From Micropterix aruncella (taxonomy: Eukaryota > Arthropoda > Insecta > Lepidoptera > Micropterigidae): DNA of 64,000 nt. Positions 22,441-32,985 of the stretch are shown piece after piece. The notes under the pieces are model-generated. The model was not told the origin of the DNA and made no database searches. It saw only the letters and a list, made by a program, of their open reading frames with translations. Both the position numbers and the translations under genes were made by a program. The stretch is from assembly GCA_944548615.1 (NCBI GenBank), contig OX155971.1, positions 23,766,782 through 23,830,781 of the forward strand. The letters run 5' to 3'. Each line of letters starts with the position of its first letter. The stretch's first letter is position 1.

Positions 22441-23126
22441 GTACGGTGTGTGAATGATGAATTATTTTTATTAAATAGAAAAAACAATAATAATATAATT
22501 ATCATACTAATTATTACCATTGTACTTGTTATTTTCAACTCACTAACCTATCGCAGAAACTAAATAATCCTATAAGTACTTATCTAACTTCGCTCGATGC
22601 CCGTATCTACTTAGCAGGCGTAATACACCGGTCTGCCGTGCGATGAATTATATTTTTTTCACTCACTTTTTACCATGGCAGTCCAATGAAATATATATTG
22701 GTGTAATTAAGATAAGTGTGGCTTTCGGAATATATTTTTTGAATACCGATACCTCTTATGGTTAAAAAGTAAACTTGAAATATGTAAAAAAAATATGTGA
22801 ATGATTTTTGGATGTTACCAATTATTTCATATTTTTTCTATGGACCGGTATTTTTTTTCTTCCAGAAATGAATTTCTTATCATTGAGTTACCCAGAAATG
22901 ATATCCCACTTGCCCTAGTACCTATAGTCCGAGAGATATAGGGCTCAAATTGACGCGCGGCGGAATCAAACTTCCACCCCCTCCCCCCGCCACCCGCAGG
23001 GTGGCCCCCAATGGCTCCCGGTCTAAATCCACTCAGGACCACCTAAGGAACAATTGTGCGAAGTATGAGCCTTTAATCACAAAATGCAGGGTTCCCATAC
23101 AAACTGTTGCACTAAATCCCCAGCTA
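22441..23126 (-). repeat. Right long inverted repeat of the 4.2-kb element
   Basis: Reverse complement of 18940-19610 with small indels. The outermost part near 23088-23117 holds a short extra segment (catacaaactgttgc) relative to the left arm. Confidence 0.85.
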
Positions 23127-23345
23127 CTAGCCGTTCTGGGGTGGACAAGACTCTAATATTACAATAAATTATGTAAAAGTTTTAGTAAAAAGCTAATAAA
23201 ACTAAATTACTCTAAAATGTGGTCCTCAAAATAATAAAAATAATATGATAAAATAAAAAAATACTTAAAATATACCTAATAAATTAAATAAAATGCAATT
23301 CCATTATATAATCGGCATTAAATGGAATATACCATTCGATTAAAT
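23127..23345 (+). repeat. gtcacccaactgggac family, right part of the interrupted copy
   Basis: It continues from 18939 after the inserted element: ctagccgttctggggtggac, tctaatattacaataaattatgtaaaagtttt and aaaatgtggtcctcaaaa, as in 34575-34740. Confidence 0.75.
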
Positions 23346-23464
23346 AGAGACTGACAAAACAGAATAGTCTTAAAACTAAACTAAAGAAAACAAATAAGTT
23401 ACAAGTAAGAAAATGAAGAAAAAATCTAATAGCTATCTTCCTCTCCCTTTCTAATTGTTTTACC

Positions 23465-23990
23465 TGTGCACTCGCGGTTTTGCGCCAGCTTAGTTACCGC
23501 TATACTGCGTCGCGTGGTGGTCGCGTATAACCGGTAAGTATTTTTTTTATATATCAGACCTACTGCACACTCGTCAGTTTGACGAATGGTTAGCTAATGC
23601 GAAACCTTTACACTTGTAGTTGTTCTGCACCTGTGCCGAAAAATCTAAATTATTTGATAATAAACGTTCATTTGTAGGTTTCGTAATTTAATTATATATT
23701 TATTACCAAATAAAAACACTCACTTTCTAAAGAATACTTCCTGATTTATTCATTGTAATTATAAGTGCCTTATTAATCTCAAAGAAATATGTGCCATTTA
23801 AGATTTGAGAAAGTTTTCTTTATTTTATATCCTATGTTGTCTATAAATATATAATCTTGATTAAACTATAACATAACTTTAATATAAACTCTTTAAAAAA
23901 TTATTTAAAAAATTAAAAATGATAAAAAACTCAGTCAAAAAATCGTATGGTTAGCTTATCATAGAAGTACAGCAACGTTCGCTATCTAGA
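23465..23990 (+). repeat. Dispersed repeat, intact copy of the LTR-element target
   Basis: The words cgcggttttgcgccagcttag, accgctatactgcgtcgcgtggtggtcgcgt and actcgtcagtttgacgaatgg recur at 43240-43343 and continue at 48026. There the same repeat is split by the LTR retrotransposon. This copy shows the uninterrupted site. Confidence 0.75.
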
Positions 23991-24083
23991 AAAGGGTTCA
24001 GTTTTATTTTGTGAGCCTAGCAATTTATGTCGACGTTTTTAAGACGGGCGGGTGCATAGACTCTTTTTATAGATTATTCTATA

Positions 24084-24305
24084 CTAGCTGCGCCCAGCGG
24101 TTTCACCCGCGTGGTGATGGAAAATTGTGATAATGATGATAGAAAACCATATATCTTTATAAATTATAGCCTATGTGTTATTCTGATGTGTAAGCTATAT
24201 TATTGTAAAGTTTCATCAAAATCCATTCAGTAGTTTTTGCGTGAAAGAGTAACAAGCATCCATACATTCATACAAACTTTCGCGTTTATAATATTAGTAG
24301 GATAG
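24084..24305 (+). mobile_element. Short interspersed element of the tagctgcgcccagcggtttcacccgc type
   Basis: It starts actagctgcgcccagcggtt, contains aaagtttcatcaaaatcc and ttttgcgtgaaagagtaac, and ends acaaactttcgcgtttataatattagtagg. This start and end pattern is common in lepidopteran genomes. Length is about 220 bp. It is non-coding and probably a SINE-like or non-autonomous element. Confidence 0.65.
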
Positions 24306-24354
24306 ATTTTTTCGATATCCAATTCTGTTAGTGTAACATTGTATCGAACAACTA

Positions 24355-24478
24355 GAGCTGTCAAGTACAACGGGCGAACCTGTCACCTCAGGAAGTTTAA
24401 ACGATATTTAAACGTTCTGTCTCCCTTGAGGTGATCGTAAAAGATTTGGGACGAAAACAATCCACTCTCTACTAATAG
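24355..24478 (-). repeat. Terminal fragment of the GC-rich family
   Basis: Only the ctgtcaagtacaacgggcg..acctgtcacctcagg end and the following ~100 bp (agatttgggacgaaaacaatccac) are present. It resembles the older copy at 11865 more than the young copies. Confidence 0.75.
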
Positions 24479-24489
24479 TCTAGTGAAAA

Positions 24490-24890
24490 TATCGAAAAAT
24501 AGCTCTCCTTTTTACTTTTAGAAGCAAATCGTGTAACTTCTTGGCAACAGGTCTTTTCTCCCTATTTGGACCCTGATGAATCTGAAAATGCCAGTTGCCC
24601 AAGCGAAATACCGATCGGAAGTGAGATATCCAAGATGGCCGCCAATATGGCGCTGAAAACTGAAATCGGTGCTGTAAATACAATAAAATATCCGAAAAAT
24701 CTAGATATATGTTTTTGAGCACGAGGAATTTCAAAATACACTGTAAAATAACATTGATGCGGTATTTCAAGATGGCCGCCAAGATGGCGCCAGCACCGTA
24801 TTTTGTCGTATAAACGAGCGTGACGCGTCTTTATATATGTGTTTAAACATGAGGATTTGGGAAAAAACTTTAAAACAACGTTGAGCAAAA
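24490..24890. repeat. Tandem duplication of ~137 bp with aagatggccgccaa core
   Basis: The block tccaagatggccgccaatatggcgc at 24630 recurs as ttcaagatggccgccaagatggcgc at 24766, with aaaatc/tatatatgttt..gagcac/acatgagg between. The minus-strand frames spanning it (24480-24888) are repeat artefacts. Confidence 0.7.
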
Positions 24891-25069
24891 CTTTAATTGA
24901 AATCTTTTCGAAAATGGAACAAACAAACGACTTTTTAGCAACAACTTATAGAAACTAAAAAAAAAATTTTGTGTGTCTCCAGAATTAAGACAGGTACGTT
25001 GGCAAGGATTACAGAGTACGAATAATTATGTTTGAGTAAAATATTTTTCCGCTATTCTTCTTCTTCCTG

Positions 25070-25640
25070 TTAAGGAAAGTATTGTGGACGCACTTCTGTG
25101 TGTCTGGCTGTGTGTCTGTGTGTATTCTCCGACAAAAGCGCCGAAACGTTTTATCCGATTGAGCTGAAATTTGGCGTGCTGGCATCATTTGGTCATGGAA
25201 TGAGCTGAAAAGATTGTTGTTGAAATCCGTACACCCAGGGTTGGCTCCCGACGAGGGAACTCCTCAACGGTCAACAGCAGACCCAAAATTTTGTATATGC
25301 ATTCATTTATGATAGCAACTTCCAAGTTTCACCATGACATGGCTGATGTGCCCTGGGTTGGCTCCGGGCAACGGAACTCCTCAACGGTCAACAGTAGACA
25401 CAAAATTCGAAAAGTCAGAAAAGTCGAAAAAGTTGGAAAAGTCGATAAAATCGAAGTTGAAGTCGATTTCGATTTCGATTTTCGAGGGTTAAAGGGTGGC
25501 GCTAGGTTAGGGGTAGGGGGGTTGCTGTAGGATTTATGATATTAATATTCAGATGAATTAAGTTCCTGGCTACTTGACAGGAAAGTCCTGGGGCGACAAA
25601 ATCGATTTTTTAGAGCGTTCACATTACGTTTTTTTTTTAG
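25070..25640 (+). mobile_element. Composite repeat: minisatellite unit, tcgaaaa tract and ctttcccgg-family end
   Basis: In order: cacttctgtgtgtctggctg, ccgattgagctgaaatttggc, one and a half ~116-bp minisatellite units (25215-25405), gaaaagtcg-type short repeats (25408-25475), gatttcgatttcgatttt, agggttaaagggtggcgctaggtt, and the reverse of the ctttcccggcaagtagcc end at 25547-25610. The copy at 51495-52290 has the same modules, partly inverted. It is non-coding. Confidence 0.65.
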
Positions 25641-26212
25641 ATGTAATAAGGTAATATTTTATTTTTTTAAAATCCGTCTCGTGACTACTTAGAGTATTTT
25701 TCTATATCTGCGATGGTCCCCGATTTCTCTATACTGTTTTATTTTAAAAACTCGTCCTATATGCCTATTCGGTATGTTGGTAAAGGATACGGCCTCGAAA
25801 GATCCTGAGTAGGGGTATTCTTCTCGCTTAAGTCGCAGCCCGGGCGGCGTGCTTTCTGCTTAAAAGAATAGCGACGACGGATTAAGTTTATATGTGAAGT
25901 AATGGGGGATTCTCCTTGCAATTCTTTTAGGTTTCCTTCGGGGCATACGTTCTCCTTAAGGCGTTCTCTTTGTGCCTTTGCCAAAATGGCGGTCGCCCAC
26001 AATATCGGCGTTTTTTCTCTGCGCGCTATTTTGGACGTAACGTTTTATTTTCATATTCAGGGTTTTTTATTTTTCATTCTATGAGTAGAGCAAACATACT
26101 GCCCTTGATCCAGCAAACATACTGCCCTTGATTATATATGGAATTAGATTGTTCAGCTTTATATTACGATTTCGCAACACTTCTGAAACGGCGAAATGTG
26201 GTGCTGATTTAA

Positions 26213-26370
26213 AATTCATTCGACTATAAAAAAAAGGAGAACTCACTCCTGTCTTCGCGGGCGCATTCCAAATTCAAATTTGCCGCTTTAAAATTCAGTC
26301 CTATAAAAATAAGAAGAACTCACTCCTGTCTTCGCAGTCGCATTCGAAATTCAAATTCGCCGCTTAAAAA
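26213..26370. repeat. Tandem duplication, ~78-bp unit
   Basis: aaattca.tc.actataaaaa..aag.agaactcactcctgtcttcgc.g.cgcattc occurs twice, starting near 26213 and 26291. Between 26088 and 26130 a 23-bp agcaaacatactgcccttgat motif is also doubled. Confidence 0.75.
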
Positions 26371-26715
26371 AAAAGTAAAAAAAAAATTGAGGACACTAAA
26401 AAAATTCCTTTGGTCCGATCGGCACCAAACTTCACAGCAACCATCTCCAAACTAATCTAAAGTTTCGCTCAAAATTTCGATTTTGACAATGTTTACATTA
26501 AAACATTGTGATTTTTTCGGACTATGGGCGATTGACTATTATTAATAATACTAATTTGTTACTCTTTGTATTTCTAAGTTATTTTTATTACTGTCCACAT
26601 GATAATGTGTTTAATTATCAAATAATTCTGATTGATTATTCATACTATTGTCCATATGCAGAAATTAGCATATATGCTAATTTCTGACATTATTGCAGAC
26701 TTTTGATTGCAAATA

Positions 26716-28138
26716 GGTCCAATTGCGTTCCTTCGGCGGTTTAAAAAAAAGTAAAAAAATGCGATAAATTTATTACAAAATTCGTAATATTTCTTTAAGT
26801 CAAATTAGTATTGTGATTCATCTGCCAGACATTGGTGGGAGCTAATGGGTCCATGATGAGGTGGCCACGATGACCCATGTGTTCAGGGTCGGTCACACTC
26901 ACGGGTCAACACCCATCCGATGGCCTCCACGCATGGGGTACGAACCTGGGTAGGACACTGGGTCAACCAGTCTCCCCTGGCTATCAAACCTCTGGCGCTC
27001 CTGGACGGTCTGCGCACCGAGCGGCGCAAGCCAATCGACTGTGCTCTCCGACTAACAGTCGGGGGAGTCTGGGAACTGTATTGTTTCCTATAGAGCGGGG
27101 GTGGTTGCCTACCTTACGGCGACTGCTCTTGAAATGACCATTGGCCATCCGATCCCGGTTCAGAGTCGGGCAAAGGACGCCTTGGTCCGCGATAGATTCG
27201 GTGCACACCGTTTCACCGCTTCGTAAGGGAGAGGACCGCGCAAGCGACCTCGAACTCGGAACCAATCGAGAGACTGGAGAAATCTGGTCACAATTGGAAG
27301 CAAGGGCGCGAGGGTCGGCCCGCCAGGTAACATTACTGGCTATCTCGCGGTAAAGGCGTTGGCTTCTTGCGGGTTGTGACGTAGCTGGACGTTGGATTGT
27401 TCTGTCCAAAGTCTTCTACGTTCACTGCAGGGCGACAGAACGAGAAAATCGTTAAAACGTCCTGTGGTGACGGGCTCGCCCGTTGTAGTTGACACCGCAA
27501 GTTTGTCAGATATTGGTGGTACCGTGTTTATTGCATTTTGTATTAAATTTATTTCAATCTCGCAGAAACGCTATTCCGTTTCTCATAATTTGACAGTTGT
27601 CCGAATAAAAACCGGCTTGAACGTGACACTTTTAAAACGCGCGTTTTCGGGTGACGCTTGTGTTTTTAAGTAAGAATTTGCCGTTTTTGCTGTTACTGCT
27701 GTTTCCGTATGTTGGGATATTACAATGGAGATCGAATGAATAACGTCAACGGTACGTACTTAAGTGTATCATACTTTTCGACTTCGAACAAAATTCGTCT
27801 TCCGTCATAATCTGTAGTTAATTATATGTTGTCTTTTAATATGAAAAGGTGGTTAGAACACCGCCACATCAGATATCATTCGGATCAAAAGAAATGCCAA
27901 ACAAACCTGCTAGGCAGCCGCGCGCGAAAAATGGATTCAGAGCGCTAATTTTGACGTTTCGAAAAACCTGTGTTGCCAGCTTTTTAGTACATTACCATAG
28001 GCACAGAACGAAGTCGCAAATTTTGTTACAAGTGTTAAATCTGACAGAAACGCGATAGCTATTAATTTAATGCATGCGCTAATCCCACTTATTTTTAAAG
28101 CGACTTAATTTTAACTCAATAGAAACGCAATTGGACCC
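26716..28138. mobile_element. gggyccrattgcgtttct TIR element carrying a GC-rich repeat
   Basis: The left end is ggtccaattgcgttccttcgg; the right end, reversed, is gggtccaattgcgtttct. Both are flanked by ATA, a possible 3-bp duplication. The GC-rich family copy at 26839-27506 lies inside. The same terminal motif ends the elements at 37037-37335 and 17473. The remaining interior (27507-28100) has GC-rich words but no clear transposase. Confidence 0.6.
26839..27506 (+). repeat. GC-rich ~665-bp family, young complete copy
   Basis: It is flanked by cagacattggtgg (26826-26838) and cagatattggtgg (27507-27519), a 13-bp duplication with one change. It starts gagctaatgggtccatgatg and ends gttgacaccgcaagtttgt. 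It is nearly identical to 841-1502 and 42244-42915. Open frames on the plus strand (26877-27137 and, after one stop in frame, 27141-27353) recur in other copies. No TIR and no poly-A. Confidence 0.8.
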
Positions 28139-28236
28139 ATAATCAGAATGTTTGGTTTGTAATAACCTAGATAATTCGCACTTGAATGTTCAATCTTCAT
28201 ATTAATATACCATAGAGTTATAGGTCCATATACACC

Positions 28237-28449
28237 GTGGAATTTAAATTGCGCCCAAAATTTTAAAAGGTGATTCTAACCGTTAAATAGATTACTTTTT
28301 TATATCGATAAAAAAAAAAGTATTGCATATGAAGTTTTGGATTATTTTGTGACTTTATTTTATTGAATATTTAAAAAAAAATATATTTTTATGATCTATT
28401 TTATAGGCAGAATCCCCCCTTAAAATTTTGTGCGCAATTTAAATTCCAC
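28237..28449. mobile_element. MITE with ~30-bp inverted repeats
   Basis: gtggaatttaaattgcgc on the left is repeated in reverse complement at 28431-28449, and the adjoining aaaattttaa pairs with ttaaaatttt. The interior is AT-rich with an A-run. Length is about 213 bp. TSD is uncertain. Confidence 0.75.
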
Positions 28450-29344
28450 TATGTTCCACTATATTCTACTAGTATATTTTGTTAATTTTGGCTCTACCAA
28501 GTGTAGCAACTCTTTTAAACTGGTTTATTAATATGTAAATTTAAAAAAGGGGATGTATTATTATAATAACATGTTATTCTCGCAAGTCAGCATAAAACAG
28601 AAAATTGGCTTTTTAATGGGAGCGAAATTTTTCAATTAATTTTAAGCACGCGTAGAAGCAATTAATTCTCCTTTTTTAATTATTGCCAGTTGTTGTGTTC
28701 ACTCTAAAAAGGGTACTTTGTAGCTGCTTACAGAGAATTTCTCATGATAATGTTTTCCACAGGTCCATGATAACAAATAATAATTATAATTCCCCCGTGC
28801 TCTCCATAATCATCATAATTAACTCTACAACTGATTCTGAGTCATGACTTTATCAAGAATCTTTTTCTACATTACATTACATTACATTTTCGTCAAAAAT
28901 TTGCGTTAGGCAGTGAGTATCGTTACTATTCTTTACTTAACATATTAAAATAGCTAGTCAAGAATTGAACTACTAGATGGTTAAAATATAAATGTAAATA
29001 TAAATAATCAAAATAGAAACCTAATAATTGTAATAATCAATAATTCATATAGTTACGTAGTAAAAGTATTCAGTATTCATAGTTACGTAGTAAATATTCA
29101 AGTTGTCAGTAAAATGTTAAATAATCAAATTAAAGCTACGCCATGCATTTGAAAACTAAAGGTACAAATATAAGACCAAATAAAATAACCAGACAATACG
29201 GCTCTACTTTTTGTAGATCATTTACATGGGCATATAATTAAAAAGTCATGGCCCTCAAATTCGGCCAGATCATAGAAAGAGTGGCCTATCATCAGCATCT
29301 CTTAGATGTTTTTTTTTAATTTTACGTCCTCTAGCTGTTCAACA
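28450..29344. other. AT-rich intergenic DNA
   Basis: Includes four attac units at about 28868-28890. No coding or repeat-family signal otherwise. Confidence 0.45.
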
Positions 29345-29720
29345 GTGGAGCTAACGGGCCCATGATGAGGTGGCCACGATGACCTATGTGTTCAGGGTCG
29401 GTCACACTCACGGGTCAACACCCATCCGATAGCCTCCACGCATGGGGTGCGAACCTGGGTAGGACACTGGGTCAACCAGTCTCCCCTGGGAATCAAACCT
29501 CTGGCGCTCCTGGACGGTCTGCGCACCGAGCGGCGCAAGCCAATCGATTGTGCTCTCCGACTAACATCTTGCTGTGTCAACTACAACGGGCGAGCCTGTC
29601 ACCACAGTACGTTTTAACGATTTTTCCTTCTGTCGCCCTGCAGTGAGCGTAGAAGACTTTGGACAATACACTCCAACATCTAGCTACGTCACAACCCGCA
29701 AGAGACCAACGCCTTTACCA
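29345..29720. repeat. Nested GC-rich family pair, truncated
   Basis: A plus-oriented copy runs from tggagctaacgggcccatg to ctctccgactaac at about 29566. It is joined directly to a minus-oriented copy starting atcttgctgtgtcaactac, which breaks off at gagaccaacgcctttacc (29718). The junction is at the same internal position as the nested pair at 42.2 kb. Confidence 0.75.
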
Positions 29721-29759
29721 AGAAAAATAAAAGGCGTAATAATATTCTACTAAAGTACA

Positions 29760-30300
29760 TTCATGAAGCATCGCTCCCGCCATCTAGCGGTCGTGAGCGA
29801 AACTATTATCGAGAGGAGACGACACTGATTTGAGGACAGATCCGGCGGAGGCTTAGAGGGTAACAAAATAGAGAAAGGGAGTGCGAAGGCAGGCTCTGAG
29901 TGAATGCGTTCACCGAATAGAAAGAGATAGGGGCATATGAGACACCCTCTATCCTTGTCTAGTTACGCATGAGCGCTTATCCATAGCATAGCAAACTTAA
30001 GGCGTCGAAGCGTTGCCATAGTGATATATGTACGGGTCTCCGTGAATGCACGACTAGACAAGGATGGAGGGGGTACTACAGGCAGCTGTCTCTTTCTATT
30101 CGGCTGACGCATTCTCGGTCTAGTCACGGGGTCTAGTAGTTATACGGTCAATGGGCGGAAGCGTTGGCAACCCTGCCATCCATCCGCAAAGCGGGTGAAC
30201 TACGCGACAACTGGGTTCGCTTTTATCAGCACTAGGGGGCGTCCGATCGATATATCTCGGAAACGTCAAAAGGAGAGATTTGCACCCATACGCTAATCAT
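29760..30300. other. GC-moderate repeat-like region containing a foldback
   Basis: It opens with tcgctcccgccatctagcggtcg and continues past the hairpin at 29902-30114. The bases around 30120-30240 keep the same elevated GC. It is probably one element, but only one copy is in the window. Confidence 0.45.
29902..30114. repeat. Foldback hairpin with ~80-bp arms
   Basis: gaatgcgttcaccgaatagaaagaga at 29902 pairs with tctctttctattcggctgacgcattc ending at 30114. Further in, ctatccttgtctagt (29950) pairs with actagacaaggatgg (30053). The centre, about 29970-30040, is unpaired. Confidence 0.75.
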
Positions 30301-30704
30301 TAAAAAATGTATTACGGTATTAAGAGGTGTCGGGTTTATTTATAATATTAAATTTAACAGGGATATATGAGCAGGCCATTAATCCGAGGTGCCGTATGGT
30401 CTCGATTCCCCTGGACTAAATCAAATAAAGGATTAAATACTACTTCCCATTAGGTCGGCTGAGCTAGGCTTAGCAATCAAAGATTCAGTTTTACATTCCC
30501 CTTCACAAGAGTTTCTTTAAACGGCGAGGGAACCTTTGCATTCTGTTTTGCAGGGCCGAATATTTCAATAGTACGCGTGAGCTGGCACCCTAATTTACAA
30601 ATTCTAGACATTGTTTAAGCATATATTAACCTATTTATAATAATATAAACTTTAGCAATTATTTAATATACAATGTATTCGATAACCATGACACCAGTCG
30701 CTAC

Positions 30705-31120
30705 ATTTCTCTGTACTACTTACTGTATGGCGTAGAGCATGTTGTCTCACACAAAACACGAAGGAAAAGTTGGAGGCTTTCGAATTGTGGTTATACCACC
30801 GTAGGTATCTTGAAAATCTCATGGCGTGACCGAGTCACTAATATTGAAGTACTGAGCCTACTTAAGAAGGACATTGAACTTCTGAACACCATCAAACACA
30901 AACAGATGTCGTACTTTGGTCACGTTATGAGGAATGACAAATATCAATTGCTCCACCTCATTATCTAAGGCATTATCGCTGGGAAGAGAAGCGCTGGCAG
31001 GAGGTGGCATTCGTAGCTAATGAACCTTTGGGACTGATTTGGCTGCCTTGTCACCTCGCTGTTTAGAGCAGCAGAAAGATAGTTACAATGTTGTCCAACC
31101 TCCGATAGAAGTGGAACTCG
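30705..31120 (+). pseudogene. LINE reverse-transcriptase C-terminal fragment
   Basis: Across frameshifts the plus strand reads LLYGVEHV, KLEAFELWLYHRR, KISWRDRVTNIEVLSLLKK, NTIKHKQMSYFGHVMRND and GKRSAGRRW. This is the C-terminal end of the endonuclease-reverse transcriptase type often annotated in Lepidoptera (LEAFE.W.YRR.L.ISW.D.VTN.EVL...I...K..Y.GH..R). Broken by several frameshifts and stops and truncated at the 5' end. Confidence 0.75.
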
Positions 31121-31989
31121 AAGAAGAAGAATATAACAATAATAACATTATATTATTAATGTCATCTATCGTATTTTTATATAGGCTGATAACATCACAG
31201 AAATAATACAGTGATATTAGAATATCATCTATTAAAATATTTGACCCGTCAGTAAAGTTTATTTTCATCTTCAGAATGTCGCCGAACCTTGCCAGCTGTA
31301 AATTATGGGCAACCATTAAAAGCATTTTTTTTTCTTTACAATATTTTTTCACATAATTCTCAGCGGCCTAATAGTATTGTGCGAACAGAGGTGCAGGTAA
31401 AACATATAATAGAATTTTGTCCAAGCACACATTTTGATCCGTTGTCGCACGGGTGCCCTTCGCGACACAAACGCTTCTTTCATCTACCCGTAATACCCGG
31501 ATCTGGGCCATTCAACGCTATTCGCTAAAACGACAAAGAGCGATCGGCCCGCCATAATAAAATACACTTTCATTTCATCGACGCCGGCATTATTAATCAT
31601 TGAATTTCCCCCGAGCGCCAGGCTAGCAGTCGGAGAGCTCACTGCCGATTTACGGCAAACATCAGCGCGAATGTTTATTTACACCGAAAAGGTTGATATA
31701 GTCATTGATTACATTGGGTATTAGATTGCTAAATGTTATAGCACGTTTTGGCAAACCTTTTACGCATGAGACATGCAGGTGGCGCTGAGAGCATTGTCCG
31801 TAATAGACTGATTTATGACCCTTTTTTTTATTTACAATCGTAGGAACAATTTGACTATCACGTACCATTTTTGGGTTTCGTTTTTATTTTTATTTGAACG
31901 TAAGGGTTACGTTTTGTTGCGTACGATTGATAATATAGCGAACGTATCACGTACGATCGTACAGGTAGGGGAGGGGGGTCAAAGCGGGG
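31121..31989. other. Intergenic DNA with a gcaggtggcgctga echo
   Basis: At 31770-31815 atgcaggtggcgctgagagcattg..gt..taatag matches 346-395, an old dispersed repeat. No coding signal I trust; the region 31420-31540 is GC-richer without motifs. Confidence 0.4.
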
Positions 31990-32105
31990 TCGATGAGGGT
32001 CGGCCAAACTCACGGGTCAACCCACATACGGCAGTCTCCGCGCAGAAGTGCTATCCCGGGTAGGACTGTGACGGGCCACCCCTCACTAAACTCCAAGTTG
32101 TTTGA
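31990..32105 (+). repeat. Fragment of the GC-rich family
   Basis: ggtcggccaaactcacgggtcaac, ggcagtctccgcgcagaag and cgggtaggactg match the 5' part of the plus-oriented copies. It resembles the older 11865 copy in using cgcagaagtg. Confidence 0.7.
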
Positions 32106-32802
32106 TGTGAGGAGGTGGTGTCAACTTGCGGGTTATCTCCGTATTGAAAGTCGATTGAAAGTATATCAGAAGGTATTTATTGTATCAGAAGGAATTTTTA
32201 GTGATTTATATTGCCGGTTTGTTAACGCTTCCCGAATACGCCAGGGGTTGACGCGAATGCGGTGGCTATCTGCCTGAAGTTACGAGGGTGCATGGATAAG
32301 GATTAAAGTTTGTGCTCAGAGTATCTTGTACTCGACACGGCTCGAGTCTGTAGGAGTTCAGACTGATGCTTGCTCGTCTCGATATGAGGAAGGAACGAAT
32401 TGGTATCCAAAATAGTGGGACCCGTTGGCCCGACTCGTGAGAGTAGTACCGGGTTGATTCCGCCGCTGTCCTTAGGGGAGTGATCATTCGAGAAATGATA
32501 CCCTGGTGCTATTTTCGCCGCCTTAAAAAGGCCGAAAAATAACGCAATCCAAAATATTCCGAGTAAAAATGTTGTCCAATGTAACTGATTTGGGTAAGAC
32601 TGATTGATTGTTAAGTTGCTTATCTATACTACTATATACAATTCTCGAGGGCAGTATATGTATGTATGTATGTTTGTTTGAATTAGGCTCAAAAACTGCT
32701 AAACCGATTTAGGTAAAACTTCATCAAAGTATTTCTTAGAATCTCAGAATTAAAAAAGGCGTTATTGGGTTCATTTAATTTGTCTTGTTAAAAAACTACA
32801 AC

Positions 32803-32985
32803 AGGGTGCATCAGCCATGTAATGTTGAAACTTGGAAGTTGCTATCATAATTGAATGCGTACACAAAATTGTGTGTCTGTGCTGTTGACAGTGGAAGAGT
32901 ATCCTCGTCAGGAGCCGATACTGGCTGTAAAATCAGGTCATGATCATGCCATAAAAATGCATTGTCATCGAAACTGTACCGCTAA
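32803..32985 (-). repeat. Fragment of the minisatellite TIR family
   Basis: Reverse of the unit: catcagccatgtaatg..gaaacttggaagttgctatcataattgaatgcgtacac, ctgttgac.gt.ga.gag, then aaatcaggtcatgatcatgcc and the unique end with gtcatcgaaactg. One unit only. Confidence 0.7.

Larger units (their letters stand above)
18940..23126. mobile_element. 4.2-kb DNA element with ~680-bp terminal inverted repeats
   Basis: Ends are TAGCTGGGGATTTAGTGC on both sides. The left arm is 18940-19610 and the right arm 22441-23126, with roughly 85-90 percent identity by eye over their whole length. The target duplication is CTA (18937-18939 and 23127-23129). The uninterrupted relative at 34575 reads gggactagccc, proving the insertion point. 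The interior carries another copy of the host repeat (19620-19795) and a decayed minus-strand ORF (about 20860-21920). Three-bp duplications are typical of Harbinger and of CACTA-like elements, but these ends fit neither clearly. Confidence 0.8.

Noticed and set aside
24480..24888. Overlapping 100- and 108-codon minus ORFs with repeated RFFGYFIV-like segments
   Set aside because: They are produced by the ~137-bp tandem duplication; each unit encodes the same words in different frames.
26877..27409. Several overlapping ORFs on both strands of the GC-rich repeat, up to 141 codons
   Set aside because: The same ORFs appear in every young copy and on both strands, as expected from GC-rich DNA with few stops. 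They are reported as repeat, with the coding question left as a finding.
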